From positions 49,331 to 80,352 of the forward strand of contig NW_003546517.1 in assembly GCF_000090795.2 (NCBI RefSeq): a DNA stretch of 31,022 bases, read 5' to 3'. Below the pieces are notes generated by a model. The model was not told the origin of the DNA. It ran no database searches and saw nothing but the letters and a program-made list of their open reading frames with translations. The position numbers and the translations under genes are program-made. This document shows positions 19,984 through 29,745 of the stretch, one piece after another; position 1 is the stretch's first letter; each line of letters begins with the position of its first letter. The DNA is from Amphimedon queenslandica. Taxonomy: Eukaryota > Porifera > Demospongiae > Haplosclerida > Niphatidae.

Positions 19984-20375
19984 TTGATTAGGATTCACTT
20001 TGTATCAATTTATCAAAAAAGTAATGGAAACAAGAACTAGTACGATTTCAATCAACAGATTATTCTGAACGACTGACTATACGCATGCGAAAGAAAATAC
20101 GAAATGAAAATCCTACTCTCGTGATGCAAATTCTACTCTACATTATTAATGCAAATTCTTCTCTACATTATAATGTAATATACATTTTGTTACATAATAA
20201 CGTTAAAAGTACAATGTAGGATAGAATTTGCGTCACGAGAGTAAGATTTTCATTACGTATATTCTTTGTATGGGTATAGTCAGTCGTTCAGAGTAATCTG
20301 TCGTTTGGATTCCTATTAGTTCTTGTTTCCATTACTTTTTTGATGAATTGATACAGAGTGAATCCTACTCAATCT
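19984..20375. mobile_element. foldback (MITE-like) element with long inverted repeats
   Basis: The left arm (about 19984-20145) and right arm (about 20205-20375) are inverted copies. Shared words are TAGGATTCACT, AAAAAAGTAATGGAAACAAG, CTGAACGACTGACTATAC and TACTCTCGTGA. The arms differ by scattered substitutions and the central part is about 60 bases. There is no coding capacity. The superfamily is unknown, since the exact ends and the target duplication could not be fixed. Confidence 0.8.
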
Positions 20376-21007
20376 TTTTTTTTAATTTTTGTAATAACTT
20401 TACAACTTTAAATAATGTGAGAATAACTCCTCAGATGAAAATTAACCTAAAATAATAAAATTATTGATACAATCACTATCAGTTAAATTTAGCGAAAAGC
20501 GGAGTAACCGCATCCCAGGGGTAAATTGAGTTAAAATTTTGTTTTTACAATGTATCACTTTCAAACAAGTTCGTTGCTCGACATAAAATTATAAGAGGCC
20601 GAAAGTTTTGAAGCAATAAGCCATGTGAAGAACAGAGACTTAGTATAAAATCACTGAACCAGCTGCCACATCAGTGGTTAATCTTATTACTAAGCTGAAT
20701 AGGATTAAAGTGAATGGGTTAAAATTTTTATTAAGCAATGCGTACCTTATAACAGCTGCTGAAGATGAGCTCACATAGAGCAACTTCACGGAATTATTTC
20801 AGTTGACTCATAAATGACTTTGCTGTATACAAACACTGTAATACAACATATTAAATTACTCAGAAAACATTATCATCAGTACCAGTCCTGGTTAAACAAA
20901 AGAGATTTTTTATCTTTAAACTGTTGTTCTTCACTCTATAAAATACTTGTTCATCACATTTATTTTCATTTCTATGCATGTTAACTGGAGGGAATATTTG
21001 ACAATTA

Positions 21008-21063
21008 AAATGGTTGTTTTAACCTATAAATGGTTGTTTTAACGTTGAAATAGTTATTTTAAC
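21008..21063 (+). repeat. three 20-bp tandem units
   Basis: AAATGGTTGTTTTAAC starts at 21008 and 21028, and the variant AAATAGTTATTTTAAC at 21048. The period is 20 bases. The surrounding 100 bases are rich in TTAACC/GGTTAA words. The interval 20376-21290 otherwise holds nothing I recognise. Confidence 0.8.
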
Positions 21064-21290
21064 TACTAAGGTATATCGTAAACCACATTTAATGTTAATT
21101 AACCATATTTATGGTGTTAAGTAACTTCATTATGGTTAGTTTTATTGCCGGTTATGGCGGAACTTTAAGCGGTGTTAACTACACCTACTCAGACAATTTA
21201 AGCCTCAGTCCAGGCCATGGTAGACCACGTGTTTGCAGTCATTTGAGCTGAAGCATTTTAAGCCAGTCTTGCAGTCTTCTGTGCAGTCTT

Positions 21291-22037
21291 GTGTCTCTGA
21301 GCCTTCTAGCCAGTCTTTCTGTTCTTTCTGTTCTGAGGATGACATCCATTCATGGGCCTACTAGTAGCAGTACTGGTGCTGGGATGTCGATAATAACGAT
21401 CTCTTCCACGGCATGTGGCTTGGGCAGTGCTGGCTCAGGTACTGGTTCTTCTTCCACTAGTACTGCAGTCTCTAGCCATTCCTCACGGCTTATCACTACC
21501 AGCAGCACGAGCTCCGAGGCTCCAGAAGCCATCATTCGAATTTTGAACGCTACTGTAGAGTCTGGGATCGAGAGAGGAATTGATTGAGCTCTGTCTTGCC
21601 TCCCGTTCCCCTGGAGCTGGCGGGCCACCACTGCCTCCCTCATCTAATGGTTCACGGCCGCCCGGCTCTCATTCTCTCCCAGCCATTCCACCCCTATCAG
21701 GTATGTAGTTTTGATATTGCTTGTTCATCTGCTTACCATTGCATGGATTGCTTCAGCATTGCATAAATTACAATCATACATTTGCTTTTCTTATAGGCCA
21801 ATTACATTACATCACAGACACCTTCCCACCTCAACTGCAGGGGGGCTTGCAGAAAATGCATTTCTGAGCCGGCTATATGTTATTGTTCGCCCACAGCAGG
21901 TAGTCCAGGGCCTCATCCTCATGTATTCTTGTTTCATACCTTCCCTCCCCCTCTACTCTCTTTTCTCTCATTTGATCCCTTCCTCTCCCCCTGTCCTCTT
22001 CTTTTCTCCCCCCAATTCTCTGTCTACATTTGTGCAG
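21291..22037 (+). pseudogene. 5' part of the DIRS-like gag, Ser/Thr-rich, with two possible introns
   Basis: The frame reads from Met 21291, or more likely from Met 21342 (MTSIHGPTSSSTGAG), through a Ser/Thr/Gly-rich region to APEAIIRILNATVESGIERG and a stop at 21585-21587. A shifted frame continues with SPGAGGPPLPPSSNGSRP. Two segments look like GT-AG introns. The first begins GTATGTAG after CCTATCAG (about 21702) and ends TTTTCTTATAG (about 21797). The second begins GTAGTCC after CCCACAGCAG (about 21900) and ends with a long pyrimidine tract and TTTGTGCAG (about 22037). This could be the N-terminus of the retroelement gag or a captured host exon set. No conserved domain is visible. Confidence 0.4.
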
Positions 22038-22169
22038 ATGCAAGCTCACTCAGGGTCAGCTCAGTAGTGACCAGTGAGGTGGGGCAGCCTTCCAGCCTCT
22101 TTGTCATCCGCAGCAGACACCACCCATTCGCTGCCGTTATTCTTAATGGCTGAATTAGGATTCTCTAAG

Positions 22170-22921
22170 CCTGTGGTCGCATCATACAGCACTACCCACA
22201 GCTACGACAGCAGCTATATCACTAGCAATGTCTCTTCCCATTGTCCCTGGCAAGGTGGCTGAGAAGATCAGAAGTGGGGCTACGTTGAGCTCAAAGAGCT
22301 GTTAGTCAACAATTACACACTGGTCAAACGGCTTCAAGAAATTGGCCAATCATCTCAGCTCCTTGCCGCTCCCTCGAATATGAGAGATATATCAGATTCC
22401 TTGCATGGATCTTTTGTTTTTTATCGCTAATTGCAGTCAAAACAGATCATGAGCCAACTACACAATTAATGGCCTAAGCCCAGATAATTATCAAGCTCTG
22501 GTGGAAACATGGGAGCTTGGGCTGGCGCAATTACGATGCCAGATTCCGGCAACAGCTCGCTGCGGGCATCAAACTAGACTGGACAAAGGTTGAACGTCAA
22601 TACTGGCAACCTCAGTCATTCACCCAGTGGTGTCTCAAGATGCTCTCTGCTCACTTTGCTGGGAAGAAGACCACAGGGATAGCGAATGTGCCCTGGCATC
22701 ATCAGTCACTGTCATAAGCTGGTACCACCCCCACACGCCCACACCCATACGCCCCCAGAAAAGAACATTGTCGCAAATTTGAAAGGGGCAATTGCAACCA
22801 TATCAAATGCAAGTTCTTGCATGCTTGCAGTATTTGCTCCAGCTCTGATCATGCAGCCATAAACTGCTCCAAGGCTACATCACCAAAGCCAACTAAGGAG
22901 ACAGGGAGCAACGCTGCGTAA
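22170..22921 (+). pseudogene. DIRS-like gag with CCCH/CCHC-like zinc finger
   Basis: The frame at about 22230 reads [17 protein letters not shown]. After one frame change it continues [20 protein letters not shown], matching the conserved DIRS gag start (pattern P-x-K-x-x-x-K-I-x-x-G-x-Y-V-x-L). After a stop near 22430 the frame at 22517 gives WRNYDARFRQQLAAGIKLDW and KVERQYW, again typical of DIRS gag. A last frame reads HCRKFERGNCNHIKCKFLHA followed by CSICSSSDHAAINC, a Cys/His-rich finger pair like those that end gag in these elements, and stops at about 22921. The protein packages element RNA. At least three lesions disrupt it. Confidence 0.65.
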
Positions 22922-23273
22922 TGAAGATCATGGTAATCAAGGTTCTGCTACACACTATAAGAACCATTTAATCTGCTATTGTGTTTATTCCATTAATTTT
23001 GTGTTTTGGTGTTTGCTGCCATTGTTTGGTCTATATGAACTTGTTCTTTTGTTTATGGTAAAGGCATGCTGTGTTTCTTGCTCAGTCATAGCTCAGTTAA
23101 GCAATATTTATAATGCAAAGCTTATGCCTAGCTTATTGCATGCTCTCCTAGCTATGTGTAGTACCAAGCTACATTAGCCATTTATTGCCTTTGAGGTCCA
23201 TATTGCTATGTTTCCCAGCTGCTGAGACTGGAGTCATGCTATACCCAGCCCACCATTCATTCTAATGATGTGT

Positions 23274-24525
23274 CAGGCCAACTAATGAATGGCTCCCCTT
23301 CCTCAACACCATGCCTGACAAGCTTTTGGCAAGTTTTCTTGAGAGGGGCATTTGCTATGGCTTTCGAATTGGGTTCAATCGCAGTTCTCAGTTAAAGTCA
23401 GCTACATCTAACATGGGCTCCGTCTTTGAGCAACCAGAAATGGTTAGCATACACATTGCAGAGGAGGTAGCTGCAGGTAGGCTGTTACCTGCCACAGCAA
23501 TACAGCAGAGCCCAATTGGGATTATTCCCAAAAAGAATAAAGCAAACAAATTCCGCATGATAGTGGACCTATTGTCCCCAATAGTTCAAAGCATTAATGA
23601 TGGAATCTGCAAAGAAGACTACTCCTTTCACTATGCCTCTGTTACAGACACAGCTCAGAGCATAGTAGCATGTGGGTGTGGAGCATTGATGGCCAAGTTA
23701 AATCTAAAAGCGGCATACAGGATGGTACCCGTTCACCCAGAGGACAACCCCCTTCTTGGCATTGAATGGGACAGTACCGTTTAAGTGGACCATGCACTCT
23801 CATTTGACCTCCGGTCAGCTCCCATCATTTTCTCAGCGGAGGATGATGGCCTTGCATGGGCTTTTATTCGAGTGTGGGGTGGAATAATACTCCCTCCACT
23901 ACCTCGGCAACTTTTTCTTTTGTGGTCACCTAAATTTCTCCTGCTGTCAGGAGGTTCTGGCCAAAGCTACCACACTCTTTACCAGGCTGGGCCTTCCAAT
24001 AGCCCCTGAGAAGGTGAAGGGCCCAAATACAGTCCTCACCTTTCATGGGATTCAATTAGACTCAATAAATATGTCACTCTCCCTCACAGCAGACAAGCTC
24101 ATAGCCCTTAAGAAACTCCTGAGTTCCAGCTGCCGGTGGAACTAAGTGTCAAAGCTTTAGCTGCAAGAGCTCTTAGGGTACTTGAACCATGCAGCTGCAG
24201 TTGTACGCCCATGCAGGTCCTTTGTTAGTGCCATCATCAAGGCAATGAAGAGTCCCCGCTTACCCCACCAGCGCACAAGGTTAGATGTGTCTAGCAAGGC
24301 AGACATCTTGAGGTGGAGACTTTTTGTTGCAGACTGCAATGGGGTGCCTATCCTTCCCCCTGCCCACCCTACTATTACGGTTGCTAGTGATGCTTCTGGC
24401 TCATGGGTTGTGGGCTTTCTCCCAACCTCAGGTGGAATGGTTCCAGCTCACTTGGCCTTCCTCATGGAAGGAGTTGAACATTGCTGCTAAGGAAATGCTG
24501 CCTATTGTCATAGTACCATATAAAC
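23274..24525 (+). pseudogene. DIRS-like reverse transcriptase and start of RNase H, catalytic site lost
   Basis: From about 23274 the frame reads RPTNEWLPFLN, MPDKLLASFLERGICYGFRI and FEQPEMVSIHIAEEVAAGRL, then the RT core: SPIGIIPKKN, KFRMIVDLLSP, SINDGICKEDYSFHYASV, ALMAKLNLKAAYRMVPVHPE and a stop at 23782-23784. It continues DHALSFDLRSAPIIFSA. A shifted frame gives LHYLGNFFF at about 23895, where an active DIRS RT has YLDD; both Asp are replaced, by Gly and Asn. Also, AKLNLKAAYRM has Asn where the first catalytic Asp (K-V/L-D) is expected. Later pieces are GPNTVLTFHGIQLDSINMSL, NHAAAVVRPCRSFVSAIIKA and the RNase H start VASDASGSW, then AAKEMLPIV in another frame. The copy is clearly dead, and it ends where the Harbinger element begins. 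Confidence 0.75.
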
Positions 24526-24534
24526 AGTTTGCTA

Positions 24535-25585
24535 ATGGATTTTACGACTTCTCATCATCACTATTGGAAGAAACACACGTGCCATATATGTGTATTGAGA
24601 GGAAACCCAGGAAAAGTTGTGAAGAGAAGGCAAAGATCTTGTTGAATAAGACCCGGTAGAACAGAAGAGTGTTGGGACAACTTCCTTAAAGACGTCGTAC
24701 TTCCAGAAGAGTGGAATAAAAAGTTTCGTATGAGTAAGCCTTCATTTATGAAACAATGCAATGAGCTACGTCCTTATTTATCAAAACAATCTACACATAT
24801 GAGAACCAGTGTTTCAGTAGAGAAGCAAGTTCCTCACACACTATATTACTTGTCTGATGAGGGCTAACTTTACAAAACAGCCAATTCATCTGGAATAGCC
24901 AGATCTACAGCTTCAGTTATTATAAGAAAAGTGGCATACATTTTGACTAATTATCTTGGTCCCAAATACATCAAGGTCTCTTAAAACGGAAGAAGAGGTG
25001 AAGGAAAAAGTTTCTAACTTTTACAAGTATCATGGCATTCCACTGTGCATTGGAGCTGTTGACGGAAGACATATAGATGTCAAGTCTCCTAATTCCAATC
25101 CTGCAGACTATATCAATTGAAAGAGCCATTGTTCCCAAAATTTCCAAGCTGGTTGTGACTACAAATGTTGTTTTCTTGATGTGGTAAAGTGGCCAGGCAG
25201 TGTGCACGATGCAAGAATGTTTATGAATTCCAAACTCAATCATCTTTTACAAAGCAAAACAATTCCACCTTGCCCAAGACAAATACTAGAAGATTATGAC
25301 CCAATTCCAGTTTTTGTGATTGGAGACGCAGCATACCATCCTTTAGGTTATGTCATAAAGGAATATGCAAATGGTGGGTCAACGGCAAAGGAGCATTATT
25401 TTGGCTACAAGCTATGTAGTGCTCGTACAGTTATTGAGTGCTCTTTCGGAAGACTTAAGGGACAATTTGAAGCTCTTAGGCATTCTATGGATAATAATAT
25501 TGAAGAATTTCCTTATGTAATCTGTTGTTGCTTTGTTCTGCAGAATTTTTGTGAGTTTAGAAACGAATCAGTTGGAGAAGAATGA
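24535..25585 (+). pseudogene. PIF/Harbinger transposase (DDE), lightly degraded
   Basis: A Met at 24535 starts MDFTTSHHHYWKKHTC, leading to KRRQRSC, a TGA where Trp is usual, IRPGRTEECWDNFLKD and VLPEEWNKKFRMSKPSFMKQ, the family's N-terminal pattern. Stops at about 24865 and 24981 interrupt STASVIIRKVAYI and GPKYIKVS. After a frame change the catalytic half follows: GAVDGRHIDV with the first Asp at 25061, GSVHDARMF, VIGDAAYHPL with the second Asp at 25325, and RTVIECSFGRLKG with the Glu at 25436. All three catalytic residues are present in one frame, broken by a single TGA near 25118. The frame ends at 25585 with EFRNESVGEE. The protein would cut and paste the element with its Myb-like partner, encoded convergently downstream. 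The light decay suggests a fairly young copy. Confidence 0.85.
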
Positions 25586-25901
25586 ATATGCAAGCTTTAC
25601 ATTTTGGTAAAACATTTCAACTACCTATTACCCTATATAAGGCAATTAGTCATTGTAATGAGGATGAAGGAAAGAAAGTTAGATGAGTGCTGACAATGTA
25701 CTTGACCCTTGACTTTCTGTAATGCTCTATGATTGTCAGTCACCTTTTCCCTTTGTTGTACTTGTTTCTCTCCCTCCCTTTTACCCACCTCATTCACAAA
25801 CTACTAAATGAAACTAAACGGTATTAGTTAATAATCTTTAATGGAAGTTGATGTTTTAATCAAACTTATGATGACTAATTATGGGTTCACGGTGTACTAG
25901 A
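25586..25901. other. spacer between convergent Harbinger genes
   Basis: The 3' ends of the transposase (plus) and Myb-like gene (minus) face each other across this 316-base stretch, which holds no recognised feature. Polyadenylation-like words occur on both strands, but none stands out. Confidence 0.5.
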
Positions 25902-27005
25902 CTAAAGAGACGATGAGCCTTCACTATTATTAGGAGGTGATTCAAAATTATAGAAAAGTGGCATCAGGTAATTATGTATGTAAGACCTTGGTAGAGTAGA
26001 AGTTGAAGTTTTTAGAACCATTAAATGCTTTATAATGAATCCTTCAGCAATAGAATTCGTCAATTTCTCCATATTATCAGAAAGCTTTGTTACATTTTCA
26101 CCCTACTGCTTCTCAAATACATCCATTTGTCCACAAGTCTCTTTTTTATAGCCAATTCTTCCTTCGCATAAGACAATAATTGGGAAACAATCGGTAATTT
26201 CCTTTTCATTCTTTGATAATTGTAACCATAATTGACAAAAGGTACCTTATGTTGGATAGGAAAATTGGTCTTTATAGCCTAAAAATTCACCTTCCTGAGC
26301 TCCATTTCTCTTAAAATTACTCCAGAGGGTGCAAAAAGTTACAATGTAACTTCTAGAAACAATGGTTGTCTCAGAGAGCACTCACAGGTTGATATTTTTT
26401 ATTATAATGACAAATTTAGAAATCCGCCATAAGGTACCTTTGTCAATTATGGTCAAGTAGCAAATTTACCTAGACATGTCTTCATGCTATAACAAAATGA
26501 GATGATGACTCATCAGTTGTGTCTGTTTCCACGTCGACATTTTCTATGCTACCACGAGTAGGTGAGTCAGAACTAGTATGGCTATCAACTGTGTCATCAT
26601 TGATTTCGCTACTCTCAACACCACCTTCAATTTGTTCGGTAACAGGTGATCCCCCCAAATCTTTTTGCAGAGTTCATAGTGTAACATGACAACAAGGCCA
26701 TGTCTACTCCTACAGCCAGAGTCAACAGCTTCTCTAAATTTGATTCTGATGGCTTTGAGCTTTGTTGAGGGTATTTTCTTGGTAAGTTGATCTTTTGTGT
26801 GGGGATAATCCTTTAGCTAGTTATCCTTTGCTTCCTGTACTGTGGATGGCAGCTCGATTTTCATCATTTCAAGAATATCTTCATATTTGTTAACAGACTC
26901 CCAGTCCACATTTACACTCATCTTTGAATCTTATAGTTGCTAGTAACCGACAGTAGGAGCTCACTCTCATTGTCTGTCCATTTATATGTGTCAGGAGACA
27001 GCTTA
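25902..27005 (-). pseudogene. PIF/Harbinger Myb/SANT-like DNA-binding protein, split by a MITE
   Basis: On the minus strand about 27003-26930 reads SPDTYKWTDNESELLLSVTS, a Myb/SANT-like start. MSVNVDWESVNKYEDILEMM begins at 26921, followed after a stop by LKDYPHTKDQLTKKIPSTKL, KAIRIKFREAVDSGCRS and LCKKIWG. A frame change gives GGSPVTEQIEGGVESSEIND and TTDESSSHFVIA, with a stop near 26490. The C-terminal part lies at about 26215-25902: MKRKLPIVSQLLSYAKEELA, IKKRLV, then in another frame GENVTKLSDNMEKLTNSIAE and a tail ending SSSL. That is the usual coiled-coil end of this partner protein. The two halves are separated by about 275 bases containing a 227-bp MITE; an intron there (donor TAG|GTAAAT near 26470) is possible. 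In this family the Myb-like protein brings the transposase to the nucleus and to the element ends. Confidence 0.7.
26226..26452. mobile_element. 227-bp MITE with 25-bp terminal inverted repeats
   Basis: The left end reads CCATAATTGACAAAAGGTAC and continues CTTATG. The right end is its inverted copy, with one A fewer (26428-26452). The interior has no coding potential. It lies between the two halves of the Myb-like gene. Flanking triplets are TAA on the left and TCA on the right, which would fit a 3-bp target duplication with one mutation. Confidence 0.75.
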
Positions 27006-27180
27006 AATATCATTAAGCTCGTTTTATAAATTTTATGACACAACAACACTGTCTTTTTGCTTTATTACAATTTGAAACCCTTTACTTTAGTCACGTGATC
27101 CTTATTATTTATTATTAAACATTGTCAATGTTTTAATGTGTAAAACAAAACGTAGATTCTAATCTGTTATCAGTATCATT

Positions 27181-27210
27181 TTCACCTTGCATTGCTGTGT
27201 AAACGCAGCC
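27181..27210 (-). repeat. possible right terminal repeat of the Harbinger element
   Basis: Read on the minus strand from 27210: GGCTGCGTTTACACAGCAAT, in the style of Harbinger ends (GGNCNGTTTA-type). No matching copy was found at the left end near 24512-24535; only a faint resemblance (TATAAACAGTTTGCTAATG) is visible there. Confidence 0.3.
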
Positions 27211-27281
27211 ACAGATGAACCAAAAGAACTAGCTACTGTCACAGCACTTCCTTGATAGGAACTCACTCCCACATCACGTGC

Positions 27282-27740
27282 TTAAGCAAAACCAGAATAA
27301 TTAGCTTTTCCCACATTTTGTACTTGTCTAGAAGAGGAAGTAATAGCACTTGGTACGAGTGATGAATCAGCCACACTATGTAGGGAAGTTGCATGTACAA
27401 TTCTTTGTGCGGATGCAAGAAACAATATAGCAATTGTAGCTCTGGATGATTCTTTATATAAGAAGGAAGGTAAATCGACACTTGATTCTAAATCAATGCT
27501 ACTAATGTATACATGTGTAATGCCAGGCTTGCTATCTGTTTCAAGTTCAAAATCAGAATCACTATTTTCTATCGTGGCAAGACATCTTGTTGGAACTTTC
27601 TTTAGTAGTCTTACATATTTAGCTCCAGTGCCTGCCATCTGTTTCACTGCATTACCATGAAATTGCTGGCTCTCCTGACATGTAGGGACAGAAGCTTGTT
27701 TTACATTGACATCAATGAACTGAAAGTCGGATCCAAAAAG
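27282..27740 (-). CDS. unrecognised protein, probable terminal exon
   Basis: A frame opens after a good 3' splice site (TTTAATTTGTCTAG, ending at 27741) and runs to a stop at 27282, about 152 codons. The first Met is at 27647. It reads GSDFQFIDVNVKQASVPTCQ and MAGTGAKYVRLLKKVPTRCL, then an acidic part (TIENSDSDFELETDSK), HVYISSIDLESSVDLPSFLY and a Ser/Thr/Gln-rich tail ending GKANYSGFA. There is no stop within. No signal peptide, membrane segment or known domain is evident. It may be a host gene's last exon or part of another transposon. Two further minus-strand frames upstream (27900-28001 and 28414-28592) could be exons of the same gene. Confidence 0.4.
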   Translation of the reverse strand, partial: LFGSDFQFIDVNVKQASVPTCQESQQFHGNAVKQMAGTGAKYVRLLKKVPTRCLATIENSDSDFELETDSKPGITHVYISSIDLESSVDLPSFLYKESSRATIAILFLASAQRIVHATSLHSVADSSLVPSAITSSSRQVQNVGKANYSGFA

Positions 27741-27899
27741 CTAGACAAATTAAATTGCTCATTGCACCAAATAACTGAAGTGATAAGTACCCATATCTTA
27801 TCTTCACTATCCTCTCTGGTAGCAGTGCACGAAACAAAATGAAACATTCTTTTCAAGTGAAAGACTAAAGTGAGCCTTTTCCCATTAATCTAAAAACAA

Positions 27900-28001
27900 C
27901 TACTTTCCTTGAAAAGTAGCTTTTTTGGCTTCCTTGCATGCATTTTGACCTATCTTTCCTTTTCTTTTCTGTGGCTTGATTCTACCTGGTAATGGCTGCA
28001 T
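27900..28001 (-). CDS. short Lys/Arg-rich frame, possible exon
   Basis: A 33-residue frame: MQPLPGRIKPQKRKGKIGQN then ACKEAKKATFQGK, stop. It is strongly basic, like a nuclear localisation or nucleic-acid-binding tract. It lies on the same strand as, and about 160 bases upstream of, the exon at 27740. An internal CAG followed by GTAGAATC, or an end near TTTTCAAG, could be a splice site. Not recognised. Confidence 0.25.
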   Translation of the reverse strand: MQPLPGRIKPQKRKGKIGQNACKEAKKATFQGK

Positions 28002-28413
28002 AATAAGCTAAATATTACCAGCAATTTTGTCATCTATGTGTAAAGAAAATTTAAATAGTAAATAAATTAATATACATAAAAACAAGTAGTTTTATTAAGG
28101 ACAAAACTAATTTCACATAAATTTTGCTATAATTATAACATTCACAACTTATATCTTCGAGCCTACCTACAGGATTCCTTTAACATAAGTTGTTCAACAA
28201 CAGTCACAACACCCACTTGTCTAAGCTGCTCAACTGTGAGCAATGGTACAGTTGACATATATACATAACCTGTGAGTTAGTTCACACTTTCTTGATTAAA
28301 TGTAGATGTAAAAATCTTTACCCACATAAGTACCACACCCCTTTGTTGGCAGAAAGCTTCATGGAAGGAATAGAGATAGAGGAAATTTTCCAAAATAAGA
28401 AAAAAAGTTGTTT

Positions 28414-28608
28414 TTAGCAGCAGAGGCTTTTTACTGATTCGTTGGTGTCTAAAGCAGAAGTAGCAGCTCTAACTTGAATCATAGATGTAAGAAGAACTGA
28501 GCATTTGCTTTGTACTGCATTTTGCCAACCAGGGGAGTGGCTTAAACCAGGCTCCAACTTAGCTAATGTGGCTTCAGGCCTTTGATCTGAAGGTAAGACG
28601 TAAGGCAC
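28414..28608 (-). CDS. unrecognised short frame, possible exon
   Basis: The frame from Met 28608 reads MPYVLPSDQRPEATLAKLEP, GLSHSPGWQNAVQSKCSVLL and TSMIQVRAATSALDTNESVK, and ends SLCC. The bases TCTTACCTTCAG within the first codons look like a 3' splice site, so the exon may really start at about 28590 with QRPEATLAKLEPG. The composition is protein-like. It could be the first or last exon of a minus-strand gene shared with the frames at 27.3-28.0 kb. No family is recognised. Confidence 0.3.
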   Translation of the reverse strand: MPYVLPSDQRPEATLAKLEPGLSHSPGWQNAVQSKCSVLLTSMIQVRAATSALDTNESVKSLCC

Positions 28609-28721
28609 AGGTTATGTATATCTGACAAATAATTGATAAATACATTAATTAAAGGCTCTGGCACAAAAAAAAATGGTATACCTTTTCTACCTTAAACTTG
28701 TTTTTAACATTTATAGAAATA

Positions 28722-28893
28722 TGATAATCTATAACGCCAGTCTGGTAGCGAGAGTGAGTTAGCAGTCATGTCAAGTCTCGTTTAGTTCAGACCCAAACAC
28801 TGGAAATTATTTTTACACAACATGCATTAACATAGACAACATATCAAGAAATAATTTATTAGTTCTGATGTAATGATGAGTCAGCTCACTACA
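28722..28893 (-). repeat. 3' LTR of a short LTR element
   Basis: On the minus strand the 172-base segment begins TGTAGTGAGC and ends GATTATCA, giving the usual TG...CA limits. It is preceded by a purine run (GGGGGGAG, plus strand 28896-28903) that suits a polypurine tract. About 97 bases of it recur at 29746-29842 in the same orientation, at roughly 80 percent identity by eye. Confidence 0.6.
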
Positions 28894-28944
28894 GTACTCC
28901 CCCCATCAGACGAACAGTTGATACAAAACCAATGAAGATTGAGT

Positions 28945-29090
28945 AGACCATGAATAGCAGTCTATGAGTAGGGTCGATGAGGGATTCTGGCACATCAACT
29001 TGTACAAGAAATGCTTGAGACCATGAATAGCAGTCTATGAGTAGGGTCGATGAGGGATTCTGGCACGTCAACTTGTACAAAAAATGCTTG
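28945..29090 (+). repeat. two tandem 73-bp units
   Basis: AGACCATGAATAGCAGTCTA begins at 28945 and again at 29018. The two 73-base units differ at two positions. They lie in the internal part of the short LTR element. Two smaller 15-bp units (TCTCCAAACAAGTAG and TCTCCGAACAAGTAG) follow at about 29111-29140. Confidence 0.9.
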
Positions 29091-29745
29091 TATCCAAGCA
29101 AGTACCATCAGTCTCCAAACAAGTAGTCTCCGAACAAGTAGTCTAGAACCAGACAACAATTAATGAGAGTATGCCCACGAGTAGGATATGAGAAAGCATG
29201 AACGAGGAGTAAGATACCTGAAGTGTGTTAACTGTACCTATTGAGTCAGTCAATACTGGTAAATGCTGAGACTGCCCTGTTAACTGCAAGATGCCCCTGC
29301 AAAGTTAAACGTGACCTTAACAGAGGCATTGTAATACAAATGAGAGAGAGCAAGATATTGCCAGGCTGCTGAGAGTACGAGAACTGTCAGACAGTAGTCA
29401 TCTGAGAATGAAAGCACAGTAGAGTGTAGAGAGTAACAGCATGTTGCGGAGTGTTTCACGACCTGTCGGAGTCAATTGTCAGTGGGTCCGTAGGTGAGAG
29501 ACAAAGATGATGGCTATAAATGAGCAAAACAGAGTAAAAATGACCGACACTGAGTTTTTAAGTGCAATAGAGCTGACAGTGAGTTGTCACAGCATAAAGT
29601 GAGAGCTGGAGCCTGTAAAACAACTGAGCCTTGTGGCAGTACATGTCCAATTGCTGCTGCTGCTAGTTGCCGTACTGCATAAAATAAAAAAAGAAACCCC
29701 AAGCAGTGAGTCGCCTTGGCTGTCTGGGTCACAACTGTAGACTTA

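Larger units (their letters stand above)
21291..24525 (+). mobile_element. DIRS-like retroelement, 3' truncated
   Basis: A gag-like protein with a Cys/His finger is followed by a reverse transcriptase and the start of an RNase H domain, in the sequence style of DIRS/Ngaro elements. The tyrosine recombinase and the right end are missing: the sequence passes directly into a PIF/Harbinger element near 24512-24535. No terminal repeats were identified at the left. GC content is visibly higher than in the flanks. Confidence 0.7.

Noticed and set aside
20980-21180. Relation of the GGTTGTTTTAAC repeats to the TTAACC-rich region at 4.6 kb
   Set aside because: Similarity is confined to short low-complexity words.
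28889-29101. 70-codon minus-strand frame as a retroelement pol end
   Set aside because: It consists mostly of the duplicated 73-bp unit and has no integrase, RT or protease motif.
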